Origin: Caenimonas sp. SL110
Lineage (GTDB): Bacteria > Pseudomonadota > Gammaproteobacteria > Burkholderiales > Burkholderiaceae_C
DNA: 64,000 bases
Direction of reading: 5' to 3'
Assembly: GCF_001044395.1 (NCBI RefSeq)
Contig: NZ_JANU01000023.1
Span: 1-64,000, forward strand
Each line of letters opens with the position of its first letter. Positions within the stretch are counted from its first letter, which is position 1. Position numbers and translations under genes: made by a program. The notes beneath the pieces are model-generated. The model was not told the origin of the DNA, did no database searches, and saw only the letters and a list, made by a program, of their open reading frames with translations. Positions 35,540-42,483 of the stretch are shown one piece after another.

Positions 35540-36457
35540 ATGGCTCTCATGCGACGCTTCATTCCATCCACCGGTGTGTTGTGCGCCTTCGAGGCGTCTG
35601 CGCGTCTGCAAAGTTTCACTGCCGCAGCCGCAGAGCTCCATCTCACGCAAAGCGCAGTCAGCCGCCAGATTCGCTCACTTGAGGAAACACTCGGGTCGCA
35701 GCTGTTTGTGCGAGAGCGGCAGACCATCCGGCTCACCACGGCGGGCGAGGCGTATGCGCGCGATATTCGTGGCGCGCTGGATCGCATTTCACAGGCGACC
35801 CTGGGCTTTCGGGCCAGCCCGCACGGCGGCACCTTGCAGCTCGCTGTGTTGCCGACATTCGGCACGCGGTGGCTGGCGCCTCGGCTTGCGAACTTCTTTG
35901 CTGCGCACCCGGGTGTGACGGTCAACCTCACAACGCGCCTGGAACCGTTCGATTTCCGCAGCGAAGGCCTGGATGCGGCGGTACATTTCGGCACGGCTGT
36001 CTGGCCGGGTGCGCAGTTCGAGACGCTGATGAGCGAGACGGTCGTGCCCGCATGCAGCCCGGCGTTCAGGCGTGCACTCAAGCTGGCGCGCCCGGCCGAC
36101 TTGCTGGGTGCACCGCTGTTGCATTTGTCCACCCGGCCGGGCGGATGGCGCGACTGGTTCCATGCAAAGGGCGTGGTGACAGACCACGTGCCAGGAATGC
36201 TCGTGGACCAGTTCGCCATGGCAGCGCAAGCCGCGACAGCGGGCCTGGGTGTGGCGCTGCTTCCGCGGTTCCTCATGGAGCCAGAGTTCAGCGGCGGTCA
36301 CCTGGTTCCAGCCATTGCGCGCGGCGAGGTCGAGAGTTCATCGCGCTATCACCTGGTATGGCCGACGAGTCGGGCCAGCTATCCGCCGCTCGTGGCTTTC
36401 GCAGCCTGGTTGAAGCAGGAAGTGGCGAAGGCAGGCGAACCCCACATTCCGCGATAA
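35540..36457 (+). CDS. LysR-family regulator of the lysine operon (GcvA-like)
   Basis: 305 residues. HTH near residues 14-60 (STGVLCAFEASARLQSFTAAAAELHLTQSAVSRQI) and an effector domain of the GcvA subgroup (LPTFGTRWLAPRLANFF). The gene starts 2 bases after a perfect T-N11-A palindrome, so it probably represses itself and activates hglS-aminotransferase-amaB in response to a lysine-pathway intermediate such as 2-aminoadipate or 2-oxoadipate. Confidence 0.88.
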   Translation: MALMRRFIPSTGVLCAFEASARLQSFTAAAAELHLTQSAVSRQIRSLEETLGSQLFVRERQTIRLTTAGEAYARDIRGALDRISQATLGFRASPHGGTLQLAVLPTFGTRWLAPRLANFFAAHPGVTVNLTTRLEPFDFRSEGLDAAVHFGTAVWPGAQFETLMSETVVPACSPAFRRALKLARPADLLGAPLLHLSTRPGGWRDWFHAKGVVTDHVPGMLVDQFAMAAQAATAGLGVALLPRFLMEPEFSGGHLVPAIARGEVESSSRYHLVWPTSRASYPPLVAFAAWLKQEVAKAGEPHIPR

Positions 36458-36468
36458 CCTCCCGCACC

Positions 36469-36699
36469 ATGACCAGCCTCTCCCTCACCCGCGTCAAGAT
36501 CTGGCGCACCGTCGCCCGTCAACTGCATGGCGTCGTGCCGTGCTGGATCTGCCGGGAGCCGGTGCTGCTGGAAGATGCGACGCTCGAACACATCCTGCCG
36601 CTGGTCGATGGCGGCAGCAGCCACATCGAAAATCTCGCGATCAGTCACAGCGCGTGCAATCACGCTCGGCATGCAAAGCCGGCGAGCCGCGTTGGCTAG
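36469..36699 (+). CDS. small HNH endonuclease-type protein
   Basis: 76 residues. A compact HNH module: VPCWICREPV, then LEHILPLVDGGSSHIENLAISHSACNHARHAK, which gives the Zn cysteines (CxxC and the later Cys), the metal histidine, the central Asn and the terminal Asn/His of the HNH fold. Stand-alone HNH proteins of this size occur as nicking enzymes in phage or mobile elements and as housekeeping orphans. It starts 11 bases after the LysR stop and precedes the unusual palindrome-rich stretch. Confidence 0.75.
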   Translation: MTSLSLTRVKIWRTVARQLHGVVPCWICREPVLLEDATLEHILPLVDGGSSHIENLAISHSACNHARHAKPASRVG

Positions 36700-36733
36700 T
36701 TTGTCGAGAGACTCGGGCGGCCGAACCTGATAC

Positions 36734-36775
36734 GCGGGCGAACTGCAGCTGCAACCGGTGGCGCAGTTCGCCCGC
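36734..36775. repeat. 13-bp perfect inverted repeat after the HNH gene
   Basis: GCGGGCGAACTGC (36734-36746) pairs perfectly with GCAGTTCGCCCGC (36763-36775) around a 16-base loop. There is no T-run, so it is either a factor-dependent terminator-like hairpin for the HNH gene or a structural site. The rest of 36700-36855 holds no recognisable gene; it has a small palindrome AAAGGT-a-ACCTTT at 36836-36848 just before the next ORF. Confidence 0.6.
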
Positions 36776-36855
36776 CGTGTGTTCAGTGGGCCTACGAGCG
36801 AGAGTGTGTATCGGGACCATTTAATTCACAAGAGTAAAGGTAACCTTTTCACTGG

Positions 36856-37065
36856 ATGATCGAGATCCAGCGGCCTACAGTCCTGCCTCGTGACATGCGG
36901 TTCAAGGTTGTTGTCGATCCACAGCGATTGCAGCAATTGCAGCGAACCTCATGTCAGCCGAATTTGCGGGAGACGCTTGCACCAATGGTGCAAGCGTCTC
37001 CCTTCGAGTTCCTCGACACGGTGTCGAGTGAAGGTGGCCCAACGTGGGCATTTACAGGGAAATAA
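36856..37065 (+). CDS. possible small ORF of unknown function (leader or precursor peptide?)
   Basis: 69 codons, no recognised domain. The product starts MIEIQRPTVLPRDMRFKVVVD and ends SEGGPTWAFTGK; a Gly-Gly 9-10 residues before the end is reminiscent of double-glycine processing sites but is weak evidence. In its favour, its stop is only 3 bases before the ATG of the next ORF, which suggests coupling. Against it, a 16-bp and an 8-bp perfect palindrome lie inside the frame. The ribosome site is poor. It could be non-coding. Confidence 0.35.
   Translation: MIEIQRPTVLPRDMRFKVVVDPQRLQQLQRTSCQPNLRETLAPMVQASPFEFLDTVSSEGGPTWAFTGK
36968..37028. repeat. two adjacent perfect inverted repeats
   Basis: GGGAGACGCTTGCACC (36968-36983) and its exact complement (36987-37002) are separated by only 3 bases (aat), giving a 16-bp stem. 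Nine bases later CTCGACAC-g-GTGTCGAG (37012-37028) forms a second perfect palindrome. Both lie inside or in place of the small ORF at 36856-37065. Their perfection argues for selection as DNA or RNA structure. Confidence 0.75.
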
Positions 37066-37068
37066 AAC

Positions 37069-37461
37069 ATGCAAATTGAACTCATAGGCGGTGATTACGG
37101 GGACGGCGGTGGCTACGCGATCCCGAATTTCTACGATCCAGGTCAGGGCGGCGGCGGCCTAGGTGGACTCGATGGCGGCAGTCCGTGGGACTATGTTTCG
37201 GAGGTCTGGACACCAAGCATCGAGCTATATAGCGGCGATGATTGGTCCGGTAATTTCTACGCTGTCGAGACCGTAGCGCCCGCTGATCGTGATGTCGTTG
37301 CTGGAGATCTTGGATCCTTCCTGGTTCGAGAGATCGGCTTTGAGTTACTCAAGGAGGGTGGCAAGATGTACTGGAACTGGCTGATTAAGGACGGGGCACC
37401 AGTGCAGAACAACAATGGCGTCAATTGGGAACTCAGCCCCATCTTCACGCAAGGCGCATAA
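37069..37461 (+). CDS. Gly-rich small protein of unknown function
   Basis: 130 residues, ribosome site AGGGA 8-9 bases upstream. The N-terminal third is Gly/Asp/Tyr-rich (IELIGGDYGDGGGYAIP, then GQGGGGLGGLDGG), the middle is aromatic and acidic (PWDYVSEVWTPSIELYSGDDW), and the C-terminal third reads as a structured segment (FLVREIGFELLKEGGKMYWNW). No signal peptide, cysteine motif or known domain is seen. Base composition is lower in GC than the flanking operons. Its position before a CPBP membrane protease gene suggests a precursor or toxin with processing or immunity partner, but this is inference. Confidence 0.6.
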   Translation: MQIELIGGDYGDGGGYAIPNFYDPGQGGGGLGGLDGGSPWDYVSEVWTPSIELYSGDDWSGNFYAVETVAPADRDVVAGDLGSFLVREIGFELLKEGGKMYWNWLIKDGAPVQNNNGVNWELSPIFTQGA

Positions 37462-37476
37462 GCGCTGACACGCCAG

Positions 37477-37495
37477 GCGACGGCTGAGCCGTCGC
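37477..37495. repeat. perfect palindrome between the Gly-rich ORF and the CPBP gene
   Basis: GCGACGGCT-g-AGCCGTCGC, 9-bp arms around one base (or an 8-bp stem with a TGA loop). It lies 9 bases before the CPBP start codon, so it could hold back translation or transcription of the membrane protein. Confidence 0.6.
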
Positions 37496-37503
37496 TCACA
37501 TTT

Positions 37504-37992
37504 ATGCAATTGTTCAGGCGAATTCTGTTCGATGCGATGTCTCCTCTCTGGAGGCATATCGTGTCGCTGTGGGCGATCGTCGTAGGGGGGTCCTTCGTGA
37601 TCGGCGGATTGGTTCACGGGGCCATATATGTATTTGGGATCGAGCGGACTGCGCGCTTTGCGAGTACCGGGAACTCGTGGGCATCCTCACTCCAGTCGAT
37701 AGTCTTCGTGCCCTTTGTGGAGACGTTGCTTCTCTGCATCTGGGTTGAACTCCTGAGACTGGGCTCGTCGAGCAAGTTGTTTATCGCGGTCACTGCAGGC
37801 GTGATTGCCGGGTTGCTCCATTCGATCGCTAGCCCCACCTGGGGTTTCACTGCTGCCTGGGGCTTCTTCGTCTTCGCGTCTGCCTATCTGGCCTGGCGAC
37901 CATCCTCCTTGCCGATCGCGTTCACGGCAGCGCTCGTGCCGCACGCCCTCAACAACGCCACGGGGTTGGCGCTTATCTTCTTTCTCGACTGA
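37504..37992 (+). CDS. CPBP-family intramembrane metalloprotease/immunity protein
   Basis: 162 residues with four to five hydrophobic helices. The CPBP (Abi) motifs are recognisable in order: a glutamate in FVPFVETLLL, a histidine in AGLLHSIA, and His-Asn in LVPHALNNATG. It is short for the family and the first motif lacks the second glutamate and the arginine, so activity may be altered. CPBP proteins cleave substrates in the membrane and in Gram-positives include bacteriocin self-immunity proteins; here a role in processing or resisting the product of the preceding Gly-rich ORF is conceivable. A strong terminator follows. Confidence 0.7.
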   Translation: MQLFRRILFDAMSPLWRHIVSLWAIVVGGSFVIGGLVHGAIYVFGIERTARFASTGNSWASSLQSIVFVPFVETLLLCIWVELLRLGSSSKLFIAVTAGVIAGLLHSIASPTWGFTAAWGFFVFASAYLAWRPSSLPIAFTAALVPHALNNATGLALIFFLD

Positions 37993-37993
37993 C

Positions 37994-38027
37994 GACAAAA
38001 TGCCCCGGTTTGACGGGGCACTTTGTC
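37994..38027. terminator. bidirectional intrinsic terminator
   Basis: TGCCCCG (38001-38007) pairs with CGGGGCA (38014-38020) around gtttga, flanked by GACAAAA on one side and CTTTGTC on the other, so a U-tract follows in both directions. It closes the plus-strand CPBP unit and the minus-strand glycine-zipper gene. Confidence 0.8.
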
Positions 38028-38093
38028 TGGAACTCTCTCCAGGCTTGTTTAGCAGCCGCAAGGCGCGGCCCTGGAGAGGAAGAACTCGTTTAC

Positions 38094-38945
38094 TTAGCGG
38101 CCATCGCCATCCAAGTCACCCGGAATCGCGCGCTCGACGCGGTGCCAGGCCGAGCGGCTGGCGTGCTTGGCCTCTTCCCACGAAAGACGCGATGCGCCCT
38201 TGGTGCGTTCCCAGTCCGAGCGCAGGCGCGCTTCATGGGTTTCGTAGGCCGCGCCGGGTGTGTAGGCGGTATAGCCCGAACGGTACGCGGGTGCGTAGTC
38301 GTCGTAGGTGTAGCCATCCACATAGCCGGGCGTGCTGCGGTAGTTGTCGCGCCAATAGCCGTCTTCGTCGGCAGGGTTGACCAACTGCGCGGCACCCTTG
38401 CCGGCCATGTTGCCGGCGACTGCGCCGATCGCTGCGCCTGCGGCCATGCCGATGGGGCCGCCGATTGCGCCAACGGCGGCACCGGCCACTGCGCCAGCTC
38501 CCGTGCCCGTGCCCGATGCGAGGTTGTGCTCGTGCAGCTCATCGTCTGCCTTGGGGTTCACCACTTCGGCAGCGCCGCGTCCGGCAGAGCCACCTGCAGC
38601 TGCGCCGATGGCAGCGCCGGCGACAGCGCCGATCGGGCCGCCCATCGCGCCACCGACTGCTGCACCGGTGAGCACACCGCCGGTTGCGCCGACGCCGGTG
38701 CCCAGCTTGTGCTCGCTGGGCGCGCCGCCCACGGTGGGGTTCACGTTCTCTGCGACTTCCTTGCCGGCAAGACCGCCTGCGATCGCGCCGACGACAGCAC
38801 CAGCGACGGTGCCGACAGGGCCGACCACGGAGCCGATGGCGGCTCCTGCAACTGCTCCGCCTGCAGCGCCGGCGCCGGTGCCCACTGGATGGGCGCCCGG
38901 TGCGCCGCTGATGGGATCTTTGTTGGTTGGATTGCTGTCTGACAT
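38094..38945 (-). CDS. glycine-zipper protein with three tandem zipper modules
   Basis: 283 residues. Three homologous modules (about residues 20-75, 80-135 and 138-195) each carry Gly/Ala-x3-Gly/Ala hydrophobic segments such as AGAAIGSVVGPVGTVAG, AGAAIGAAAGGSAG and AGAAIGAVAGNMAG. Each module ends in a conserved xxVNPxxD/E stretch with an H-K/N-L word between modules. A charged, Tyr-rich tail (TPGYVDGYTYDDYAPAYRSGY) and a Trp-rich helix (SDWERTKGASRLSWEEAKHA) follow. No signal peptide is visible. The zippers could form membrane-associated helix bundles or a scaffold; function unknown. Confidence 0.75.
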   Translation of the reverse strand: MSDSNPTNKDPISGAPGAHPVGTGAGAAGGAVAGAAIGSVVGPVGTVAGAVVGAIAGGLAGKEVAENVNPTVGGAPSEHKLGTGVGATGGVLTGAAVGGAMGGPIGAVAGAAIGAAAGGSAGRGAAEVVNPKADDELHEHNLASGTGTGAGAVAGAAVGAIGGPIGMAAGAAIGAVAGNMAGKGAAQLVNPADEDGYWRDNYRSTPGYVDGYTYDDYAPAYRSGYTAYTPGAAYETHEARLRSDWERTKGASRLSWEEAKHASRSAWHRVERAIPGDLDGDGR

Positions 38946-39009
38946 TGTTTTCCTCGAATGGTGTTGTGGAGCAAGGCTTGCCTTGCGCTGCGCCATCAGA
39001 TGCGATGAA

Positions 39010-39045
39010 ACAGTCTCATCAGTATCTGAATGCCGATGAGACTGT
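39010..39045. repeat. 11-bp inverted repeat upstream of the glycine-zipper gene
   Basis: ACAGTCTCATC (39010-39020) and GATGAGACTGT (39035-39045) are exact complements around a 14-base loop. The element lies 65-100 bases upstream of the glycine-zipper start and 48 bases after the globin stop, so it is either an operator or the end of the NO operon transcript. Confidence 0.55.
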
Positions 39046-39092
39046 CTCGTAGGGAAAAGTCGATTGCGCAAGTAGTTGCGCCAAGCGCGTTG

Positions 39093-39497
39093 CTAAAGCA
39101 GAGATGCAATCGGCGACTGCGATGCGTTCGCGTCGCGATTCATCTGATAACCCAGCCACAGGCTTTGCGCGATGCGCTCGGCCATCGCGCAGGCCTGGCT
39201 GGCCATCGCCTGGTTGCGCTGCGTTGCGGCCACTTCGCGAAACAGGCCCAGCCACCGCTGGAACAGCTCGGCTGTCAGGCCGGGCAGGGCGGCATGCTTG
39301 GGCATGGGCGCACCGGTGAAGCGACCGGTGCGCAAGAGGATCGCCGACCAGAAGTCGACCAGCCGCGCGAGGTGCCGGTCCCAGTCGCTGATGTGCGCGT
39401 TGAAGATCGGGCCGAGCACTTCGTCCTTGCGCACACGGGCGTAGAAGTCGTGCACCAGGCGCGTGACTTCTTCTTCGGTGCAAAGATCGTTTGCCAT
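39093..39497 (-). CDS. group III truncated haemoglobin
   Basis: 134 residues. Distal Tyr B10 (Y19 in HDFYARVRKDEVLGPIF), the tryptophan-containing VDFWSAILL and the proximal histidine H68 in GAPMPKHAAL are as expected for the group III family. These globins bind O2/NO. It is the last gene after norA and norB on the same strand (16 bases from norB), which argues for a role in NO scavenging or in protecting cells at low oxygen. Confidence 0.87.
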   Translation of the reverse strand: MANDLCTEEEVTRLVHDFYARVRKDEVLGPIFNAHISDWDRHLARLVDFWSAILLRTGRFTGAPMPKHAALPGLTAELFQRWLGLFREVAATQRNQAMASQACAMAERIAQSLWLGYQMNRDANASQSPIASLL

Positions 39498-39512
39498 CTG
39501 TTCCAGGCTCCG

Positions 39513-41816
39513 TTATTTCACTTCAGCCAGTTGCGCGTTGTCTGCAAAACCCACGGGCGCAACACCATGCGGCCTTGCAGCCGACTTGCCCGCAAGGCCC
39601 AGCACCACCTGCGCAGCCATCGCGATGGCGCCCACGATGAACACCACGTCACCAAAGGTGCGTACCCAGCGCAGGTTTTGCAAGAGGGGCTGCTGCATGA
39701 ATTCCTCGCTGCGCGCATACCAGAGACCTTCGCTCACGCTCGCATGGAACTGGATGATGCCAATGGGCAGCAGGCTGGTGAAGATCATCAGCACGAGGCC
39801 CGCATTGAGCCCCCAGAACGCGGTCTTCATCAAGGGCGCGCTGAACGCCAGGTTGGGCCGCAGGTAGCGCAGCACCAGCAGCGTGAAGCCGAGCGCCAGG
39901 AAGCCGTAGACCCCGAACAGCGCGGCATGTGCGTGCACGGGCGTGGTGTTCAGGCCCTGCACGTAGTACAGCGACATCGGAGGGTTGATCATGAAGCCGA
40001 AGACGCCAGCGCCCAGCATGTTCCAGAACGCCACCGCCACGAAGCACATCAGCGGCCATTTCAGGTTGGCCATCCACGGTGCGCGGTCGCGCAGGCGCCA
40101 GTTCTCCCAGGCCTCGTGCCCGAGCACGATGAGCGGCACGACTTCGAGCGCGCTGAAACTCGCGCCAATCGCCATGACCGGCGTGGTGGTGCCTGCGAAG
40201 TACATGTGGTGGAAGGTGCCGGGAATGCCGCCGAGCATGAACAGCGATGCAGATGCCAGGCTGGCCGTTGTCGCCATGCGCGCGGTCACGAGTCCCAGCG
40301 TGGCGAAGATGAAGGCCAGCGCCGTGGTTGCGAACACTTCAAAGAAGCCTTCGACCCAGAGGTGCACGACCCACCAGCGCCAGTACTCCATCACCGACAG
40401 GTGCGTGCGTTCGCCGTAGAACAGGCCCGCGCCATAGAAAAGGCCGATCGCGCCCACCGATGCGGTGAGCAGTGCGAGCAGGTTCTTGTCGCCCCCCCTG
40501 GTCATGAGCGCGGGCACGACGCCGCGCAGCATCAGCACCAGCCACAGCAGGATGCCGATGTACTTGCCGATCTGCCAGAAGCGGCCCAGGTCCACGTATT
40601 CATAGCCCTGGTGGCCCAGCCAGAAACTCCACTGCGGCGGCATCACCTGCGCGATCGCCAGGAAGTTGCCGATGAACGAGCCGACCACCACAGCGACCAG
40701 TGCCCAGAAGAGCACGTCAACGCCGATGCGCTGGAACTTCGGGTCCTTGCCGCCATTGATCAGCGGCGCGAGAAACAGGCCCGCGGCGAGAAAGCCGGTG
40801 GCGATCCAGAACAGGGCCGCCTGGATGTGCCATGTGCGCGTGAGCGCGTAGGGAAACCATCGCGAGACATCGATGCCGTAGAACTGTTGCCCCTCGACGG
40901 TGTAGTGCGCGGTGAACCCGCCCAGCAGCACCTGGAAGGTGAACAGGGCCACCACCAGGAACAGGTATTTGCCAAGGCCGCGTTGCGACGGCGTCAGCGC
41001 GAATGTGGTCAACGGGTCGCGCTCGGCAGGCGCGGGCAGGGGCTCGTCGTGCTTGCCCAGAAATGCCCAGGCCCACACGAGAAAGCCGACACCGGCCAGC
41101 AGCACCACGATGCTCGCAATCGACCAGACGACATTCTCCGAACTCGGCTGGTTGCCGATCAGCGGCTCGTGCGGCCAGTTGTTGGTGTAGGTGACCTTCT
41201 GGCCGGGGCGCTCGGTAGCGGCGGCCCAGGCCGTCCAGAAAAAGAACTGCGTCATCTGCTTGCGGCGCTCGGCGCTGGGCAAGGTGTTCTCCTTCATGGC
41301 GAAGTGCTCGCGGCTCTTTTGCAGCGAGGGCGCGTCGGAAAACAGCAGGTCGTAGTAGCTCGCGGTTTGCGCGATGGCTTGCACGCGGCGCGGCGACAGT
41401 TTGAGCACCTGCGCCTGGTCAACGCCGTTGCCCCGGTACTCGGCGCGCAGTTGCTCTCGCAGGGCAGCTTGCGCCGGTCCGTCGAGTGCGGTGTACGCCT
41501 TGCCGTGCGTTTGCTGCGCAGCGATTTCCAGCCACGCCACCAGTTCGCGATGCAGCCAGTCGGCGGTCCAGTCGGGGGCCTGGTAGGCGCCGTGTCCCCA
41601 GATGGAGCCCAGCTGCATGCCGCCCACCGATTGCCATGCGGTCTGGCCGTCCAGGATGCCTTCGCGATCGAACAGCACCTGGCCGTCCTGTGTGGTGACC
41701 TGCGCCGGAATCGGCGGGGCCTTGCGGTAAACCTCGGCGCCGAAATAGCCCAGCAGCGAGAAGGTCACGATCATCACGCCGATCAGCGTGAACCAGAGTT
41801 TCTTGTAGGGACCCAT
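39513..41816 (-). CDS. norB: quinol-dependent nitric oxide reductase (single-subunit qNOR)
   Basis: 767 residues. The N-terminal extension carries the periplasmic domain (GMQLGSIWGHGAYQAPDWTADWLHRE) that replaces the cytochrome c subunit, followed by a 12-14 helix haem-copper-type core with the expected histidine-rich helices (YALTRTWHIQAALFW, WWVVHLWVEGFFE, GTFHHMYFAG). Reduces 2 NO to N2O using quinol. Lies 13 bases after norA and is transcribed from the sigma-54 promoter at 42378-42393. No other denitrification genes are nearby, which fits NO detoxification. Confidence 0.93.
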   Translation of the reverse strand: MGPYKKLWFTLIGVMIVTFSLLGYFGAEVYRKAPPIPAQVTTQDGQVLFDREGILDGQTAWQSVGGMQLGSIWGHGAYQAPDWTADWLHRELVAWLEIAAQQTHGKAYTALDGPAQAALREQLRAEYRGNGVDQAQVLKLSPRRVQAIAQTASYYDLLFSDAPSLQKSREHFAMKENTLPSAERRKQMTQFFFWTAWAAATERPGQKVTYTNNWPHEPLIGNQPSSENVVWSIASIVVLLAGVGFLVWAWAFLGKHDEPLPAPAERDPLTTFALTPSQRGLGKYLFLVVALFTFQVLLGGFTAHYTVEGQQFYGIDVSRWFPYALTRTWHIQAALFWIATGFLAAGLFLAPLINGGKDPKFQRIGVDVLFWALVAVVVGSFIGNFLAIAQVMPPQWSFWLGHQGYEYVDLGRFWQIGKYIGILLWLVLMLRGVVPALMTRGGDKNLLALLTASVGAIGLFYGAGLFYGERTHLSVMEYWRWWVVHLWVEGFFEVFATTALAFIFATLGLVTARMATTASLASASLFMLGGIPGTFHHMYFAGTTTPVMAIGASFSALEVVPLIVLGHEAWENWRLRDRAPWMANLKWPLMCFVAVAFWNMLGAGVFGFMINPPMSLYYVQGLNTTPVHAHAALFGVYGFLALGFTLLVLRYLRPNLAFSAPLMKTAFWGLNAGLVLMIFTSLLPIGIIQFHASVSEGLWYARSEEFMQQPLLQNLRWVRTFGDVVFIVGAIAMAAQVVLGLAGKSAARPHGVAPVGFADNAQLAEVK

Positions 41817-41829
41817 GAGTCGTTTCCTG

Positions 41830-42345
41830 TCAGTTCACCACGGCCGGCGCGCAGCGCTCGAACATGATGTTGTTTTCGATGTGGATGTGCGCGATGAGGT
41901 CTTCGCGAAATGTCCGCAGGCCCGCATAGAGCCCGCGCCAGGTCTCGCATGCCGAGCGTGGCGCTGTCATGTCGTGCGTGAGCTGCGCGAGTCGGCGCAG
42001 CGCAGCGCCTTGCTGCTCATGCTCGCTGCGCAGCACCATGATCGGCGCACCGGCGCTCGCGCCCTGGCCCAGCGAGACCAGCGGAAACAGCACGTCCTCT
42101 TCCTTGCGCATGTGGCTTTCCAGCTCTTGCGACAAAGCCCCCAGTGCGTCGGCCAGACCGTGCGGGCAGTCAGGGTGTCCCGCGTGCGCCTGTTCGACCA
42201 GGCGAGCCAGCCGGATCAGGTCGGGCAATTGCTCGCGATGGGCTGCGTGGTAGCGGGTCAGCACATGAACGCTCAACTCGGGCCATGTGGCGGTGCTCCA
42301 GTCGCGCTGGCCCGGCGGCGGATCTATGGGTTTGATGGATTGCAC
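41830..42345 (-). CDS. norA: NorA-type hemerythrin-like di-iron protein (YtfE/ScdA-like)
   Basis: 171 residues. Hemerythrin fold with histidine/glutamate ligands (H32, H77-MRKEE, EHEQQG and HIHIENN) for a di-iron centre. It lacks the N-terminal DUF542 Cys-containing domain seen in full-length Ric/YtfE proteins, a feature that it shares with a NorA-like buffer of NO. In Ralstonia NorA precedes NorB in the same NorR-controlled operon, exactly as here. GTG start at 42345 with a strong ribosome site (AGGAGG). Confidence 0.85.
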   Translation of the reverse strand: MQSIKPIDPPPGQRDWSTATWPELSVHVLTRYHAAHREQLPDLIRLARLVEQAHAGHPDCPHGLADALGALSQELESHMRKEEDVLFPLVSLGQGASAGAPIMVLRSEHEQQGAALRRLAQLTHDMTAPRSACETWRGLYAGLRTFREDLIAHIHIENNIMFERCAPAVVN

Positions 42346-42377
42346 GGTCGTCCTCCTTTTGAATATGCAAAGAAGTG

Positions 42378-42393
42378 AGCGAGCCGCGTGCCA
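42378..42393 (-). promoter_or_regulatory. sigma-54 promoter of norA-norB
   Basis: On the minus strand the sequence TGGCACGCGGCTCGCT has the invariant GG and GC exactly 10 bases apart (GG-N10-GC), matching the -24/-12 consensus TGGCAC-N5-TTGCA. It lies about 35 bases before the norA start, with the NorR sites 40-80 bases further upstream. Confidence 0.8.
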
Positions 42394-42430
42394 GATAAAA
42401 GATGAGCTGAATCAAAGACTTGCAAATCAG

Positions 42431-42470
42431 ACGGTCAAAAATACCGTGATTGCGCCGGGTCTGAAATACC
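42431..42470. promoter_or_regulatory. two NorR binding sites (GGT-N7-ACC)
   Basis: ACGGT-caaaaat-ACCGT (42431-42447) and GGT-ctgaaat-ACC (42458-42470) both match the NorR enhancer core GT-N7-AC. Their centres are 25 bases apart. They lie in the norR-norA gap, upstream of the sigma-54 promoter, as expected for an enhancer. Confidence 0.8.
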
Positions 42471-42483
42471 ATGCGGGGTTGAT

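Noticed and set aside
36734-37028. Palindromes as integron attC sites or IS ends
   Set aside because: No conserved attC core (GTTRRRY / RYYYAAC) at the ends, no integrase or transposase, and no flanking duplication visible.
39030-41867. 945-codon plus-strand open frame opposite norB and the globin
   Set aside because: It is the antisense shadow of high-GC norB; its product is His/Glu/Arg-rich without domains and the minus-strand frame gives an unmistakable qNOR.
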